This document shows, piece after piece, positions 1-6,469 of a stretch of 19,900 nucleotides of DNA. Made by a program: the position numbers and the translations under genes. The DNA is from an uncultured Capnocytophaga sp. (GTDB taxonomy: Bacteria > Bacteroidota > Bacteroidia > Flavobacteriales > Flavobacteriaceae): the NCBI RefSeq assembly GCF_938029845.1, contig NZ_CALHGG010000084.1, forward strand, positions 1 through 19,900, given 5' to 3'. Numbering within the stretch: the first letter of the stretch is position 1; each line of letters starts with the position of its first letter. The notes beneath the pieces are model-generated. The model was not told where the DNA came from. It was given only the letters and a program-made list of their open reading frames with translations, and did not search any database.

Positions 1-90
1 ACGTAGTCTTAAAGACCAGGCACGTAAATCCAAATATCCACGTACGTAGATATTAGAGCCACGTACGTAGCTCAAAGTGGACGTAGGCGC
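1..90. repeat. Array of about five ACGTA-containing units with dyad symmetry
   Basis: ACGTA words begin at 1, 22, 40, 61 and 81, so about 18-21 bp apart. Two units (40-47 and 61-68) carry the full palindrome ACGTACGT, in the shared context cACGTACGTa. Each palindrome sits inside a larger dyad with different flanks: AATATC (33-38) pairs with GATATT (49-54), and GAGC (56-59) pairs with GCTC (70-73). A small perfect hairpin, GTCTT-a-AAGAC, lies at 6-16. The array begins at the window edge and may continue to the left. It could be a protein-binding array, a set of structured RNA hairpins or an intergenic repeat; the sequence does not say which. Confidence 0.6.
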
Positions 91-107
91 GTCAACTATA
101 AAATCAT

Positions 108-144
108 AATACCTCCAAAGAGTATTTAATTCTTTGGAGGTATT
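108..144. terminator. Perfect 14-bp hairpin, probable bidirectional terminator
   Basis: AATACCTCCAAAGA (108-121) is exactly complementary to TCTTTGGAGGTATT (131-144), with a 9-nt loop. On the plus strand it is followed by TTCTGC, giving a short T-run; on the minus strand it is followed by ATGATTTTAT. It lies 80 bp past the stop of the minus-strand HdeD gene and could also end a plus-strand transcript entering from the left. Positions 145-223 hold nothing else I can support. Confidence 0.7.
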
Positions 145-223
145 TTCTGCAAAAAAGCACTATAGCTCTGTAATCATAGGTATAACTATAGACTTGTGCC
201 AGTGGTATTTTGCTAATTTGCTG

Positions 224-856
224 TTATTTCGTAGCTTCTTTCACTTCTTTTTCGAGGTCTTCTATGCGGTTCTTTAAATCATCTGATAACTTTTGAGCAG
301 AACCTTTTAACTTTTTCAGATTGAACGAAAGTATTACAGATGAAATACCTGTGAAGATAAATGCTAAACCTGTGAATACTACTAATGAGATACCTGTAAA
401 GATAGGATTAGCAATCAAAATGAACGAGAGGATAATACTCAATACGCTCACTATGGCTAAGTTCCCCCAATTCAGTACGCCTGCTTCTTTTTCTTCGAAG
501 GCAAAACCAAGTAGCTGAAACGAACGGAATAGCAACGTAAAACCTACTACCAATGGTAATATAAACATTGATAGGGCAGGATACATAAGTAAAAAGATAC
601 CCATTATCAATGAAATAAGTCCGCTTACCAAATACCAACCCCAACCATTGAGATTTTTAGTATTCTGTAGAGCAAAGAAGGATTCAGTTATCCCCGATAC
701 TAAGAACGAAAGACTAAAGAGTATTGAAAGGGTAAGATAAGAAGCTTGTGGTGATATAATTACCCCTATACCACAAAGAATGAACAAAATCCCTAAAATA
801 AGGTGAATGTACCAGTGTTTTACTGATCTTCTGATGGATTTGAAAAAATACAACAT
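224..856 (-). CDS. HdeD-like DUF308 integral membrane protein
   Basis: A membrane protein of about 210 residues, recognised as the HdeD/DUF308 family. It has about six hydrophobic segments (roughly residues 17-35, 40-60, 73-92, 96-117, 131-150 and 153-178), with short glycine-rich turns and NP/YP motifs between helices. A charged, probably coiled C-terminal tail of about 30 residues follows, rich in K, E and D. HdeD in enterobacteria is linked to acid resistance, but most DUF308 proteins have no defined role. I place the start at the ATG at 856; a longer reading from a TTG at 871 adds five residues and is less likely. A good promoter lies just upstream (884-913). It appears monocistronic, with the hairpin at 108-144 as probable terminator. 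The IS982 element begins 22 bp beyond its -33 box. Confidence 0.85.
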   Translation of the reverse strand: MLYFFKSIRRSVKHWYIHLILGILFILCGIGVIISPQASYLTLSILFSLSFLVSGITESFFALQNTKNLNGWGWYLVSGLISLIMGIFLLMYPALSMFILPLVVGFTLLFRSFQLLGFAFEEKEAGVLNWGNLAIVSVLSIILSFILIANPIFTGISLVVFTGLAFIFTGISSVILSFNLKKLKGSAQKLSDDLKNRIEDLEKEVKEATK

Positions 857-883
857 AACTTTATCATTCAAAAATTAATGACG

Positions 884-913
884 CAAAGGTAAGGATATTT
901 TTTTGATTAGCAA
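884..913 (-). promoter_or_regulatory. Bacteroidota-type promoter of the HdeD-like gene
   Basis: Read on the minus strand, TACCTTTG (884-891) fits the -7 consensus TAnnTTTG. A TTG (911-913) lies 19 bp upstream, where the -33 element is expected. The ATG at 856 follows 28 nt after the box. The IS left end at 935 leaves both boxes intact. Confidence 0.75.
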
Positions 914-934
914 AATATTTATAAATAAAAATGC

Positions 935-948
935 GAGTTCGGGATAAG
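935..948 (+). repeat. Left terminal inverted repeat of the IS982 element
   Basis: GAGTTCGGGATAAG is the exact reverse complement of 1960-1973. Beyond these 14 bp the ends agree only partly, so the functional repeat may be longer and imperfect. Confidence 0.85.
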
Positions 949-976
949 AAAAGGCTTGTAAAAGTTGGTAATCTCG

Positions 977-1028
977 TCAAAAATTCGTATCTTTATAGAT
1001 GAAAATCAATAGATTACGAGATTTTTGA
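977..1028 (+). promoter_or_regulatory. Imperfect hairpin ending just before the transposase start
   Basis: The segment at 977-991 (TCAAAAATTCGTATC) is nearly complementary to 1012-1028, with two single-base bulges. An alternative pairing uses ATCTCGT (971-977 region) with ACGAGAT (1016-1022). The 3' arm ends three bases before the transposase ATG. The 5' arm also contains a weak -7-like TATCTTTA (988-995). Such a hairpin could limit translation from read-through transcripts, as known for some other insertion sequences; that role is inferred here. Confidence 0.45.
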
Positions 1029-1031
1029 ACG

Positions 1032-1958
1032 ATGATTACCAAGGACAAAGTTACTGAAATTTACTGTATAATCGACGAGTTTGATAAGAATTTGAGTGCC
1101 GAATTTGCGAAAAACCTGCGTCTACCGTCCCATAACTGTGACGGCAAACGCTACCGCAACCGCAAGGGTAGGCTCTCGGAAAGTGAGATTATGACCATTT
1201 TGGTATGCTATCATTTCGGCGCATATCGCAATTTCAAGGAGTATTATTTGAATTGGGTCAAAGGGGTAATGCGTCAGGATTTTCCCGACGCGGTTTCCTA
1301 TAACCGCTTCGTTGAACTCATGCCAAGAGTGTTCTTTAAGATGATGCTGTTCATGAAGCTCTATGCCTTCGGCAAGTGTACGGGTATAACATTCGTTGAC
1401 AGCACAATGATACCCGTATGTCAGAACGTACGACGATATTATAACAAGGTCTTTACCGGCCTTGCCAAGGACGGAAAGGGTACCATGGGCTGGTGCCATG
1501 GATTCAAGCTGCACCTGCTATGCAATGATTCTGGTGAAGTGATAACATTCTGTCTTACAGGAGCAAATGTGGATGACAGGGATAGCAGGGTATGGACGGT
1601 GTTTGCAAAGGTCTTGTATGGGAAGGTCTTTGCTGATAGAGGATACATCAAGCAGGAACTCTTTGAGAGCCTGTTCGGTCAAGGTATCCAACTCGTTCAT
1701 GGGCTCAAGGCTAAGATGAAGAACAAATTGATGCCTATGTGGGACAAGATCATGCTGAGGAGAAGATACATCATCGAGTGCATTAACGAACTACTCAAGA
1801 ACAAGGCCAACCTTGTTCACTCAAGACACCGCTCGATACACAACTTTATCATGAACTTGTGTTCTGCCCTTACAGCATACTGCTTCTTTGAGAACAAACC
1901 AGAGGCACTGCCAGTGTATGTGCAAAAATCAAGGCAGTTGGAACTTTTTTCATGCTAA
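1032..1958 (+). CDS. IS982-family transposase
   Basis: A DDE transposase of 308 residues that catalyses cut or strand transfer at the IS ends. The family is recognised from the block FVDSTMIPVC near residue 121, which holds the first catalytic Asp (D123), the block FADRGYIK with the second Asp (D202), and RRRYIIECINELLK with the catalytic Glu (E249). The typical C-terminal stretch with SRHRSIHNF follows. The N-terminal part (about 1-110) is the usual IS982 helical region. Length is normal, there is no frameshift, and the stop lies one base before the right inverted repeat, so the gene looks intact and probably active. Its ATG follows the hairpin at 977-1028. Base composition is slightly richer in GC than that of neighbouring genes. 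Confidence 0.93.
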   Translation: MITKDKVTEIYCIIDEFDKNLSAEFAKNLRLPSHNCDGKRYRNRKGRLSESEIMTILVCYHFGAYRNFKEYYLNWVKGVMRQDFPDAVSYNRFVELMPRVFFKMMLFMKLYAFGKCTGITFVDSTMIPVCQNVRRYYNKVFTGLAKDGKGTMGWCHGFKLHLLCNDSGEVITFCLTGANVDDRDSRVWTVFAKVLYGKVFADRGYIKQELFESLFGQGIQLVHGLKAKMKNKLMPMWDKIMLRRRYIIECINELLKNKANLVHSRHRSIHNFIMNLCSALTAYCFFENKPEALPVYVQKSRQLELFSC

Positions 1959-1959
1959 A

Positions 1960-1973
1960 CTTATCCCGAACTC
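1960..1973 (-). repeat. Right terminal inverted repeat of the IS982 element
   Basis: CTTATCCCGAACTC is the perfect complement of the left end at 935-948. It lies immediately after the transposase stop codon. Confidence 0.85.
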
Positions 1974-2161
1974 AAGTATCTATTGCACAAGCAGTAGGTA
2001 ATATGGCAAATACAGCCATAAATGCAGCCGAAGAAATCATTTCCGCAGCAGGCGGGTTCATCAACCCACAGACACATGATGATGATTATGCCGAGACTGC
2101 ATGGCAGCACAGGCTCAGAAACCAAGCCAAGAAAAAGAAGAAAAGAGGGAGAGGATTGTAA
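1974..2161 (+). pseudogene. 3' remnant of a gene, possibly a relaxase/mobilisation protein
   Basis: An open frame runs from the IS right end to a TAA at 2159-2161. It encodes about 60 residues: an alanine-rich helical stretch (VSIAQAVGNMANTAINAAEE), then AAGGFIN, an acidic HDDDYAE, and a strongly basic end (QAKKKKKRGRGL). There is no start codon of its own; the only in-frame ATG (1952) lies inside the IS, so it is best read as a gene cut off by the insertion. The pattern of helical or Gly-rich linker, acidic patch and Lys/Arg-rich end is reminiscent of the C-termini of Bacteroidota relaxase/mobilisation proteins as I remember them, but no catalytic part is present. The upstream part of the gene is missing from the window. 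The identity is tentative; that it is a truncated coding region is more secure. Confidence 0.5.
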
Positions 2162-2230
2162 CCACTTTTCTCTATTCCCAATCTCTATCCCAAAACGAAG
2201 ACAAAGCAAAAGAGAGAAATCTTCATCAAA

Positions 2231-2284
2231 AACGCTTATTATTCAAAGCAAATGATTATCTTTGCAAATAGAATAACAAGCGTT
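2231..2284. repeat. Long imperfect hairpin in the non-coding island
   Basis: AACGCTTATTATTC (2231-2244) pairs with GAATAACAAGCGTT (2271-2284) at 13 of 14 positions. Inside it a second small stem, GCAAA (2248-2252) with TTTGC (2261-2265), is possible. A -7-like promoter box falls in the apical part. It could be a recombination or attachment site of a mobile element, or an operator; no function can be fixed from sequence. Confidence 0.55.
2257..2264 (+). promoter_or_regulatory. Orphan -7-like promoter box
   Basis: TATCTTTG is a full match to the Bacteroidota -7 consensus on the plus strand. There is no good -33 TTG at the usual spacing and no plus-strand gene downstream before the convergent DUF5686 gene. 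A hairpin followed by a T-rich stretch (2336-2378) lies about 75 bp further on. It could therefore drive a short non-coding RNA or be a relic. Confidence 0.35.
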
Positions 2285-2335
2285 CTTTGTTAATGCAGAA
2301 ACCCGCGACTAAAAGCAGTTCGCTCGTTTCCAAAT

Positions 2336-2368
2336 AGTTACCTGTTTAGTTTATGCAATAAGGTAACT
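2336..2368. repeat. Hairpin with 8-bp perfect arms
   Basis: AGTTACCT (2336-2343) pairs with AGGTAACT (2361-2368) across a 17-nt loop, and T-rich CTTTATT follows. It could end a short plus-strand transcript, but the loop is large. Confidence 0.4.
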
Positions 2369-2381
2369 TCTTTATTCTCAA

Positions 2382-2419
2382 TTAGATACGTTTTGAAAAT
2401 TGTCTTAACTTGTATCTAA
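2382..2419. repeat. Inverted repeat TTAGATAC / GTATCTAA
   Basis: TTAGATAC (2382-2389) is the exact complement of GTATCTAA (2412-2419), separated by 22 nt. It is too widely spaced for a typical terminator and more like a protein-binding pair or a recombination-arm site. Function unknown. Confidence 0.4.
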
Positions 2420-2438
2420 ATAATACTATTTTTAACAA

Positions 2439-2478
2439 TTAATGCCAACAATGAATCATTAATCATTGCTGGCATTAA
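2439..2478 (-). terminator. Strong stem-loop downstream of the DUF5686 gene
   Basis: TTAATGCCAACAATGA (2439-2454) pairs with TCATTGCTGGCATTAA (2463-2478), 15 of 16 positions, with an 8-nt loop. It starts 10 bp past the stop of the minus-strand DUF5686 gene and probably terminates it, although the T-run after it on the minus strand is poor. Confidence 0.55.
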
Positions 2479-2488
2479 CCATAGACAA

Positions 2489-5020
2489 TTAAAACTCTGG
2501 TCTTACAGCGAATCTCACTCCGAAATATGGGTTGTCCTGTCCGTTTTGTGAGGAGAAAGCGTTGCGCCAGATGAAATCCACACGGATAGGGCGGAGGTTC
2601 TTGATACCAATATTTTCTATACCAAAACCATATTCCCAATATATCTTTTCAGGTGGGTTATAAGCAATATTGGAAGCACTAACGGCTCTGTTCTCTTCAC
2701 TGAGCGTACCATAGGCCATTCTGGCTAAGATAAGGCTACGCCATTTGGTCTTTTTCAGCAGAGGAATTCGGTTGAATATTAGTCCGTTAAAATGGTGTTC
2801 CATATACACATTCATATAAGCATCGGTAACAAAATCATAGTAATTGAGTAGTTGGAAAGTCCTATTGAGGGCAAATCGGGAAGTACCATAGGCCTGATTG
2901 GCAGGCGTTGGAGTAAGGAAGGGTAGTGGCACAGTACCAAATACCTTTCCTACCTCTATCATAGGGTGGAAGATTCCTATGTTCCACAAGGGGATAGGGT
3001 GATGTACAAAGGCTTCCAAGCGAGAGTAGTTAAAGCTACTATTGCGAATCCCCGAGAAGGCCTGAGTGTATTTGATGCGATAGGTAGGGAAGATATTTTT
3101 CCCAAAGAATTGTTCTACCCCATAACCATAGACATTCCTTCTAGGAGTATAGGTAAGGGAGAGAGAGGCATAGGCATCGGAATACTTGTGGAGTATGTTC
3201 CCTGAAGGTGCTCGATAACCAATGGAGAAGCGTTCAGGATCTGCCGATTTCATCTGTTGGTAGCTACCCGAAAGGGTTAGGTGTAAGTTACTCTTCATAA
3301 GGCCTACATCTACCATACCCAATACACGTTTGTTACGAGTTAAAAAATAATTTTCCCCTCTGGAAAAGAGAAAGTTAGAGGCATTTTTGAGATCCATTTC
3401 CGCATCATTTCCCTGCAAGGAGGTGCCCAATTGTACATAATCGTCTTGGTATAAGCCTCCTATGGTCATACGTATTTTAGGGATTAGGAGGTATTGGGCA
3501 CTGATTCCACCCTTGAACTTCTTATCCTTTATTCCATAAGCCCCATACAGATAGGTACGGAAACGGTCATCATTACTCATGAAAGAACGTGCTCCTATCC
3601 TACGGAAGCGGTTGCCCTCAATATCATTGTTAGAGAAGGACTCCCATATGGAACCCAGTTGGAAGTATCGTCCTACCGGAATATAGCCAGAGGAAAGAAT
3701 ATTGATAGTGTTGGAGATACCCTTGATGCGCTTGTTATCACTAACTTTCTGTATCAGTTCTTGGGTTTCCTCAAGTGAGGAATGTGTCTGAGAGACCTCT
3801 TCCCAATAAGGTTTGTCTTGGGCAAATTGGTTAGATTTGTATTTCTCTATCTTTGTCAGGTAAAAGGCTTCTTCCTTGGGTTGGTCAAGAACAAAATCAG
3901 AATAGAGAATCCGCTTTTTTACATAGAGTCCTTTTTCTTGGTCACTCTTGGTCAGAACGGTAAAGTCACCTTCGTAATAGGCGCTCTTGGGGAGGATAAG
4001 GCTGTCATTGACTGTAAAATTCTTTTCAATGGAGAGGTTGCGAACGAAGTTCAATGAAGCCTCCTTGATAGTAAACATCTGTATAGAAGTGATAGCATAG
4101 GTCTTGCTATCCACTGAGAAATTCCCTTTAAACAGTAAGTCTTGGTCTTCCTTAGGGAAGAAATAAATAGAGTAGAACTTACGACCATCACGTTCTATGG
4201 AGTCGTTCAGTACATAGGCATATACTCCATAACCATATTCGGAGAGAGGGCTTACGAAGGACTTATCCAAGAAGTAAAAAGAGTTGTCATATACATCAAA
4301 ATCCCTGAAGTTGCGGGTAAAGCGTTCCATGCCGAAGCCCGTTTGCATAACCCCTTGGGTACGTTCCCCTTCTATATCGGTGCGGGTAAGTGAGTGTGTA
4401 TTGTCTCCATAAACTCTTGAGACTTCCTCACGTAGAAACATAGGGATTGAGTAGTGATTGCCTATCTCTCTTGAGGAGAGTAACTCACGTATATGTTCAT
4501 ATTCATTTTTCATGGACTTCTTAAGAAAGATAGTGTCCAAGTTATTCAGTCCCATTTCCACTGACTCATATCGCTTATACTCATAAGCTTTGGAGGCGGT
4601 AAGGCTGTTCTTATGTTTGTTAGCCCATATTTTTTGTAGAATAGGATAGGCGGGATTTTCTTTTTTGGAAAGATTTTTGGTAGGTTTTTGTATGATAACT
4701 ACCTCTTCAAGCATCTCCCCTTCGATAAGGACAATCTTAAGCCCAGAGCTTTCTCTCTTTAGCAGGGTGATTTCTTTAGTAGTGAAACCAACGGAGGAGA
4801 CCTCCAAGGTATTGTAATTCTTCTGAGTGTAGAGGGAGAACTTACCATTTTCATCGCAGGCAGTACCTACTTTGGTATTTTTGAAAAGGATACTTGCAAA
4901 GGGAATAGGTTCCCCCTGTTCGTCCACTACTTGTCCTGATACACGTGTTTGGGCATATACGCTACTTCCTACAAAGAAAAAGAAGGTGAGCATACACAAC
5001 CTTTTGAGTAACTCCATCAT
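2489..5020 (-). CDS. DUF5686 outer-membrane protein with carboxypeptidase-regulatory-like domain
   Basis: A predicted outer-membrane protein of 843 residues. It starts with a signal peptide (hydrophobic core LCMLTFFFFVGSSV, ending VYAQ). A CarboxypepD_reg-like beta-sandwich follows at about residues 25-100 (VSGQVVDEQGEPIPFASI, DENGKFSL, VSSVGF). The remainder matches the DUF5686 family: a long region with KNPAYPI-type motifs near residue 120, then alternating amphipathic strands that look like a C-terminal beta-barrel ending in an aromatic residue (VRPEF). These proteins are widespread in Bacteroidota and have no agreed function; the regulatory-like domain is shared with SusC-type receptors, but no plug is present. 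Two ATGs lie in tandem (5020 and 5017); I used the first. It is transcribed alone from the promoter at 5041-5048 and ends at the stem-loop 2439-2478. Confidence 0.85.
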   Translation of the reverse strand: MMELLKRLCMLTFFFFVGSSVYAQTRVSGQVVDEQGEPIPFASILFKNTKVGTACDENGKFSLYTQKNYNTLEVSSVGFTTKEITLLKRESSGLKIVLIEGEMLEEVVIIQKPTKNLSKKENPAYPILQKIWANKHKNSLTASKAYEYKRYESVEMGLNNLDTIFLKKSMKNEYEHIRELLSSREIGNHYSIPMFLREEVSRVYGDNTHSLTRTDIEGERTQGVMQTGFGMERFTRNFRDFDVYDNSFYFLDKSFVSPLSEYGYGVYAYVLNDSIERDGRKFYSIYFFPKEDQDLLFKGNFSVDSKTYAITSIQMFTIKEASLNFVRNLSIEKNFTVNDSLILPKSAYYEGDFTVLTKSDQEKGLYVKKRILYSDFVLDQPKEEAFYLTKIEKYKSNQFAQDKPYWEEVSQTHSSLEETQELIQKVSDNKRIKGISNTINILSSGYIPVGRYFQLGSIWESFSNNDIEGNRFRRIGARSFMSNDDRFRTYLYGAYGIKDKKFKGGISAQYLLIPKIRMTIGGLYQDDYVQLGTSLQGNDAEMDLKNASNFLFSRGENYFLTRNKRVLGMVDVGLMKSNLHLTLSGSYQQMKSADPERFSIGYRAPSGNILHKYSDAYASLSLTYTPRRNVYGYGVEQFFGKNIFPTYRIKYTQAFSGIRNSSFNYSRLEAFVHHPIPLWNIGIFHPMIEVGKVFGTVPLPFLTPTPANQAYGTSRFALNRTFQLLNYYDFVTDAYMNVYMEHHFNGLIFNRIPLLKKTKWRSLILARMAYGTLSEENRAVSASNIAYNPPEKIYWEYGFGIENIGIKNLRPIRVDFIWRNAFSSQNGQDNPYFGVRFAVRPEF

Positions 5021-5040
5021 TTAGTATATTTCTTGCGGCG

Positions 5041-5048
5041 CAAAGATA
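5041..5048 (-). promoter_or_regulatory. Promoter -7 box of the DUF5686 gene
   Basis: On the minus strand the sequence reads TATCTTTG, matching TAnnTTTG, 20 bp before the ATG at 5020. No TTG is seen at the -33 distance. The box sits in the 52-bp gap behind the epimerase gene. Confidence 0.6.
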
Positions 5049-5072
5049 AACATTTTTTTGATAAAATGCTTA

Positions 5073-6053
5073 CTATAATGATAATTTTTCAAGTGTTTTT
5101 TCAATAGGAGTGTAAGAAAAAGGAAGTACATGAGTGATTTTGTTGCCATTATAATAACTCATATGTTGGAGCGTACGTAGCATCTTTCGGGTGAGGAGTC
5201 TTCTTCGCCCAAAGAGGGAGAGAAGGACTTCCACATAGCTAAGCATACGCAAGGCAGTGGGGGAGAGTAGTTTCTTCTGAGGGAGTGCGGGGTGGCTCTG
5301 GCGTAGCAACTCAAAAAACTCTGCGTAGTGTAGGTTGGTGCCATTGAGTATAAAACCTTCATTCTCAATAGGGGATTCCATAAGCAGGTGCATAGCTTGG
5401 GCAACATCAGTAGCAGCGACAAAGCCTGTTCCTCCTGAGGTTACATAACGAGTTTGGCAAAGCTGCTTGACATTCATAGCAGGGTGTGACTCTACTCCTA
5501 CTCCTATGATTACAGAGGGATATACCACTACCGCAGGGAGGCCTTCCTGTACACCGCGCCACACCTCCATTTCGGCGCTATACTTACTTAGTGCATATTC
5601 GTTACCTCTCTCACGGCTTAGTTCCTGTTCGGTTTGTTCGCTTACTTGTTCGCCTTCTTTGGGAGAAAAGGTCGCAATGCTACTCACATAACAGAGTTTT
5701 TTTACTCCTTCATGTAAGGCAATATTTACCACATTGGCAGTACCTTCTATATTGGTTTTCAGTAGTAGAGTAGCCTCATGGGGAGCAAAGGAGACTTTAG
5801 CAGCACAGTGATATACATGAGTAGCCCCACGCATAGCTTCTTCAAGGGCGGGTACGTCCAAAATATCCGCTTTGACCCATTCTATACGCGAGAGAAGATG
5901 AGTGGCGGTAGGATTATATGTTTGGAAAAGACGTTCTAGAAGGGAAGTATCTTTTTTACGATAGAGCGCTCGGATAGTGTCAGAGGTATGACAAAGGAGC
6001 TGGTAGAGCAGGTGTGCCCCCACAAGGCCAGTGCCTCCTGTAACTACTATCAT
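5073..6053 (-). CDS. NAD-dependent epimerase/dehydratase, extended SDR family
   Basis: A cytoplasmic oxidoreductase of 326 residues. The Rossmann motif TGGTGLVG is at residues 5-12, followed by VKADILD (about 60-66) and HCAAKVSF (about 82-89). The catalytic set is present: SS at 124-125, and Tyr153 and Lys157 in YALSK. The YPSVIIG segment near 178-184 is typical of the extended SDRs related to dihydroflavonol-4-reductase and nucleoside-diphosphate-sugar epimerases. The actual substrate (sugar nucleotide, ketone or sterol-like alcohol) cannot be told from this sequence. Its ATG overlaps the TGA of the preceding 131-residue gene (ATGA, 6050-6053), so translation is probably coupled, and the SDR gene is further upstream in the same direction. 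It is likely the last gene of a three-gene operon starting at the promoter 7288-7318. Confidence 0.85.
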   Translation of the reverse strand: MIVVTGGTGLVGAHLLYQLLCHTSDTIRALYRKKDTSLLERLFQTYNPTATHLLSRIEWVKADILDVPALEEAMRGATHVYHCAAKVSFAPHEATLLLKTNIEGTANVVNIALHEGVKKLCYVSSIATFSPKEGEQVSEQTEQELSRERGNEYALSKYSAEMEVWRGVQEGLPAVVVYPSVIIGVGVESHPAMNVKQLCQTRYVTSGGTGFVAATDVAQAMHLLMESPIENEGFILNGTNLHYAEFFELLRQSHPALPQKKLLSPTALRMLSYVEVLLSLFGRRRLLTRKMLRTLQHMSYYNGNKITHVLPFSYTPIEKTLEKLSL

Positions 6054-6445
6054 AGCAATACGTATTTGGTAAAGATTTCTTTTTCGGAGACTCCCTCAAA
6101 AATCTCAAAAAGCAGTTTCTGAAGATCAACGATTTGCACGGTTGTAAAGACACATAAGTATTTGCCTCCGCAGAAGGTAAGAATTTCGATACCTGGCTCG
6201 GAGTAATCAAAATGGGAGGTGAGGTCAATGGCCTGTACCTTGCCGCGAAACTCTAAAAGCTCACAGAAGCGAAGCTCTAAGGTCTGTTCGGGCATCTCTA
6301 CATAAAACCTGCGATCTCCTGATTTTTGATAGATACTATAATATTTTGAAGTGCCTATGATTTTCACAAGGGCAAAAGTAAGGCTTTTCTCTGAGATATG
6401 AAAGAGGTAAGGGGAATAAGTTATTAACAATTTTTCTAAAAACAC
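6050..6445 (-). CDS. Unknown 131-residue protein between two SDR genes
   Basis: I do not recognise this family. The product is soluble-looking, without signal peptide or membrane segment, with alternating strand-like segments (FYVEMPE, LELRFCELLEF, IEILTFCGGKYLCVFTTVQIVDL) and a final helix ending in EIFTKYVLL. Three Cys are clustered loosely but form no obvious metal site. No ATG is available near the N-terminus; the frame most simply opens with GTG at 6445, 24 bp after the stop of the SDR gene. It ends in an ATGA overlap with the epimerase gene. The tight spacing suggests it is a real gene in an operon and may assist, or share a pathway with, the two oxidoreductases. The exact start is uncertain. 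Confidence 0.6.
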   Translation of the reverse strand: MFLEKLLITYSPYLFHISEKSLTFALVKIIGTSKYYSIYQKSGDRRFYVEMPEQTLELRFCELLEFRGKVQAIDLTSHFDYSEPGIEILTFCGGKYLCVFTTVQIVDLQKLLFEIFEGVSEKEIFTKYVLL

Positions 6446-6469
6446 TTCAGCCTTTTGCTAGGGGGAATA

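Larger units (their letters stand above)
935..1973 (+). mobile_element. IS982-family insertion sequence, complete, about 1039 bp
   Basis: One transposase gene is bounded by terminal inverted repeats GAGTTCGGGATAAG (935-948) and CTTATCCCGAACTC (1960-1973), which match perfectly over 14 bp; weaker similarity continues inward, including a shared AAAAGTT block. Size and organisation fit the family. The flanks AAAAATGC (left) and AAGTATCT (right) do not match, so no target-site duplication is visible. This suggests that one flank was lost or rearranged after insertion. To the left is the HdeD promoter; to the right is a broken gene. Confidence 0.85.

Noticed and set aside
1..90. The ACGTA array as a CRISPR array
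   Set aside because: The repeated core is at most about 10 bp, spacers are about 10 bp, and there is no cas gene in the window.
857..871. TTG start of the HdeD-like gene
   Set aside because: An in-frame ATG at 856 gives a normal product; the TTG adds only five residues.
1122..1514. Minus-strand open frame of 130 codons within the transposase
   Set aside because: It is the shadow of a well-supported DDE transposase on the other strand.
2022..2255. Plus-strand open frame of 77 codons
   Set aside because: It overlaps the gene remnant in another frame, runs into the hairpin region and shows no domain-like character.
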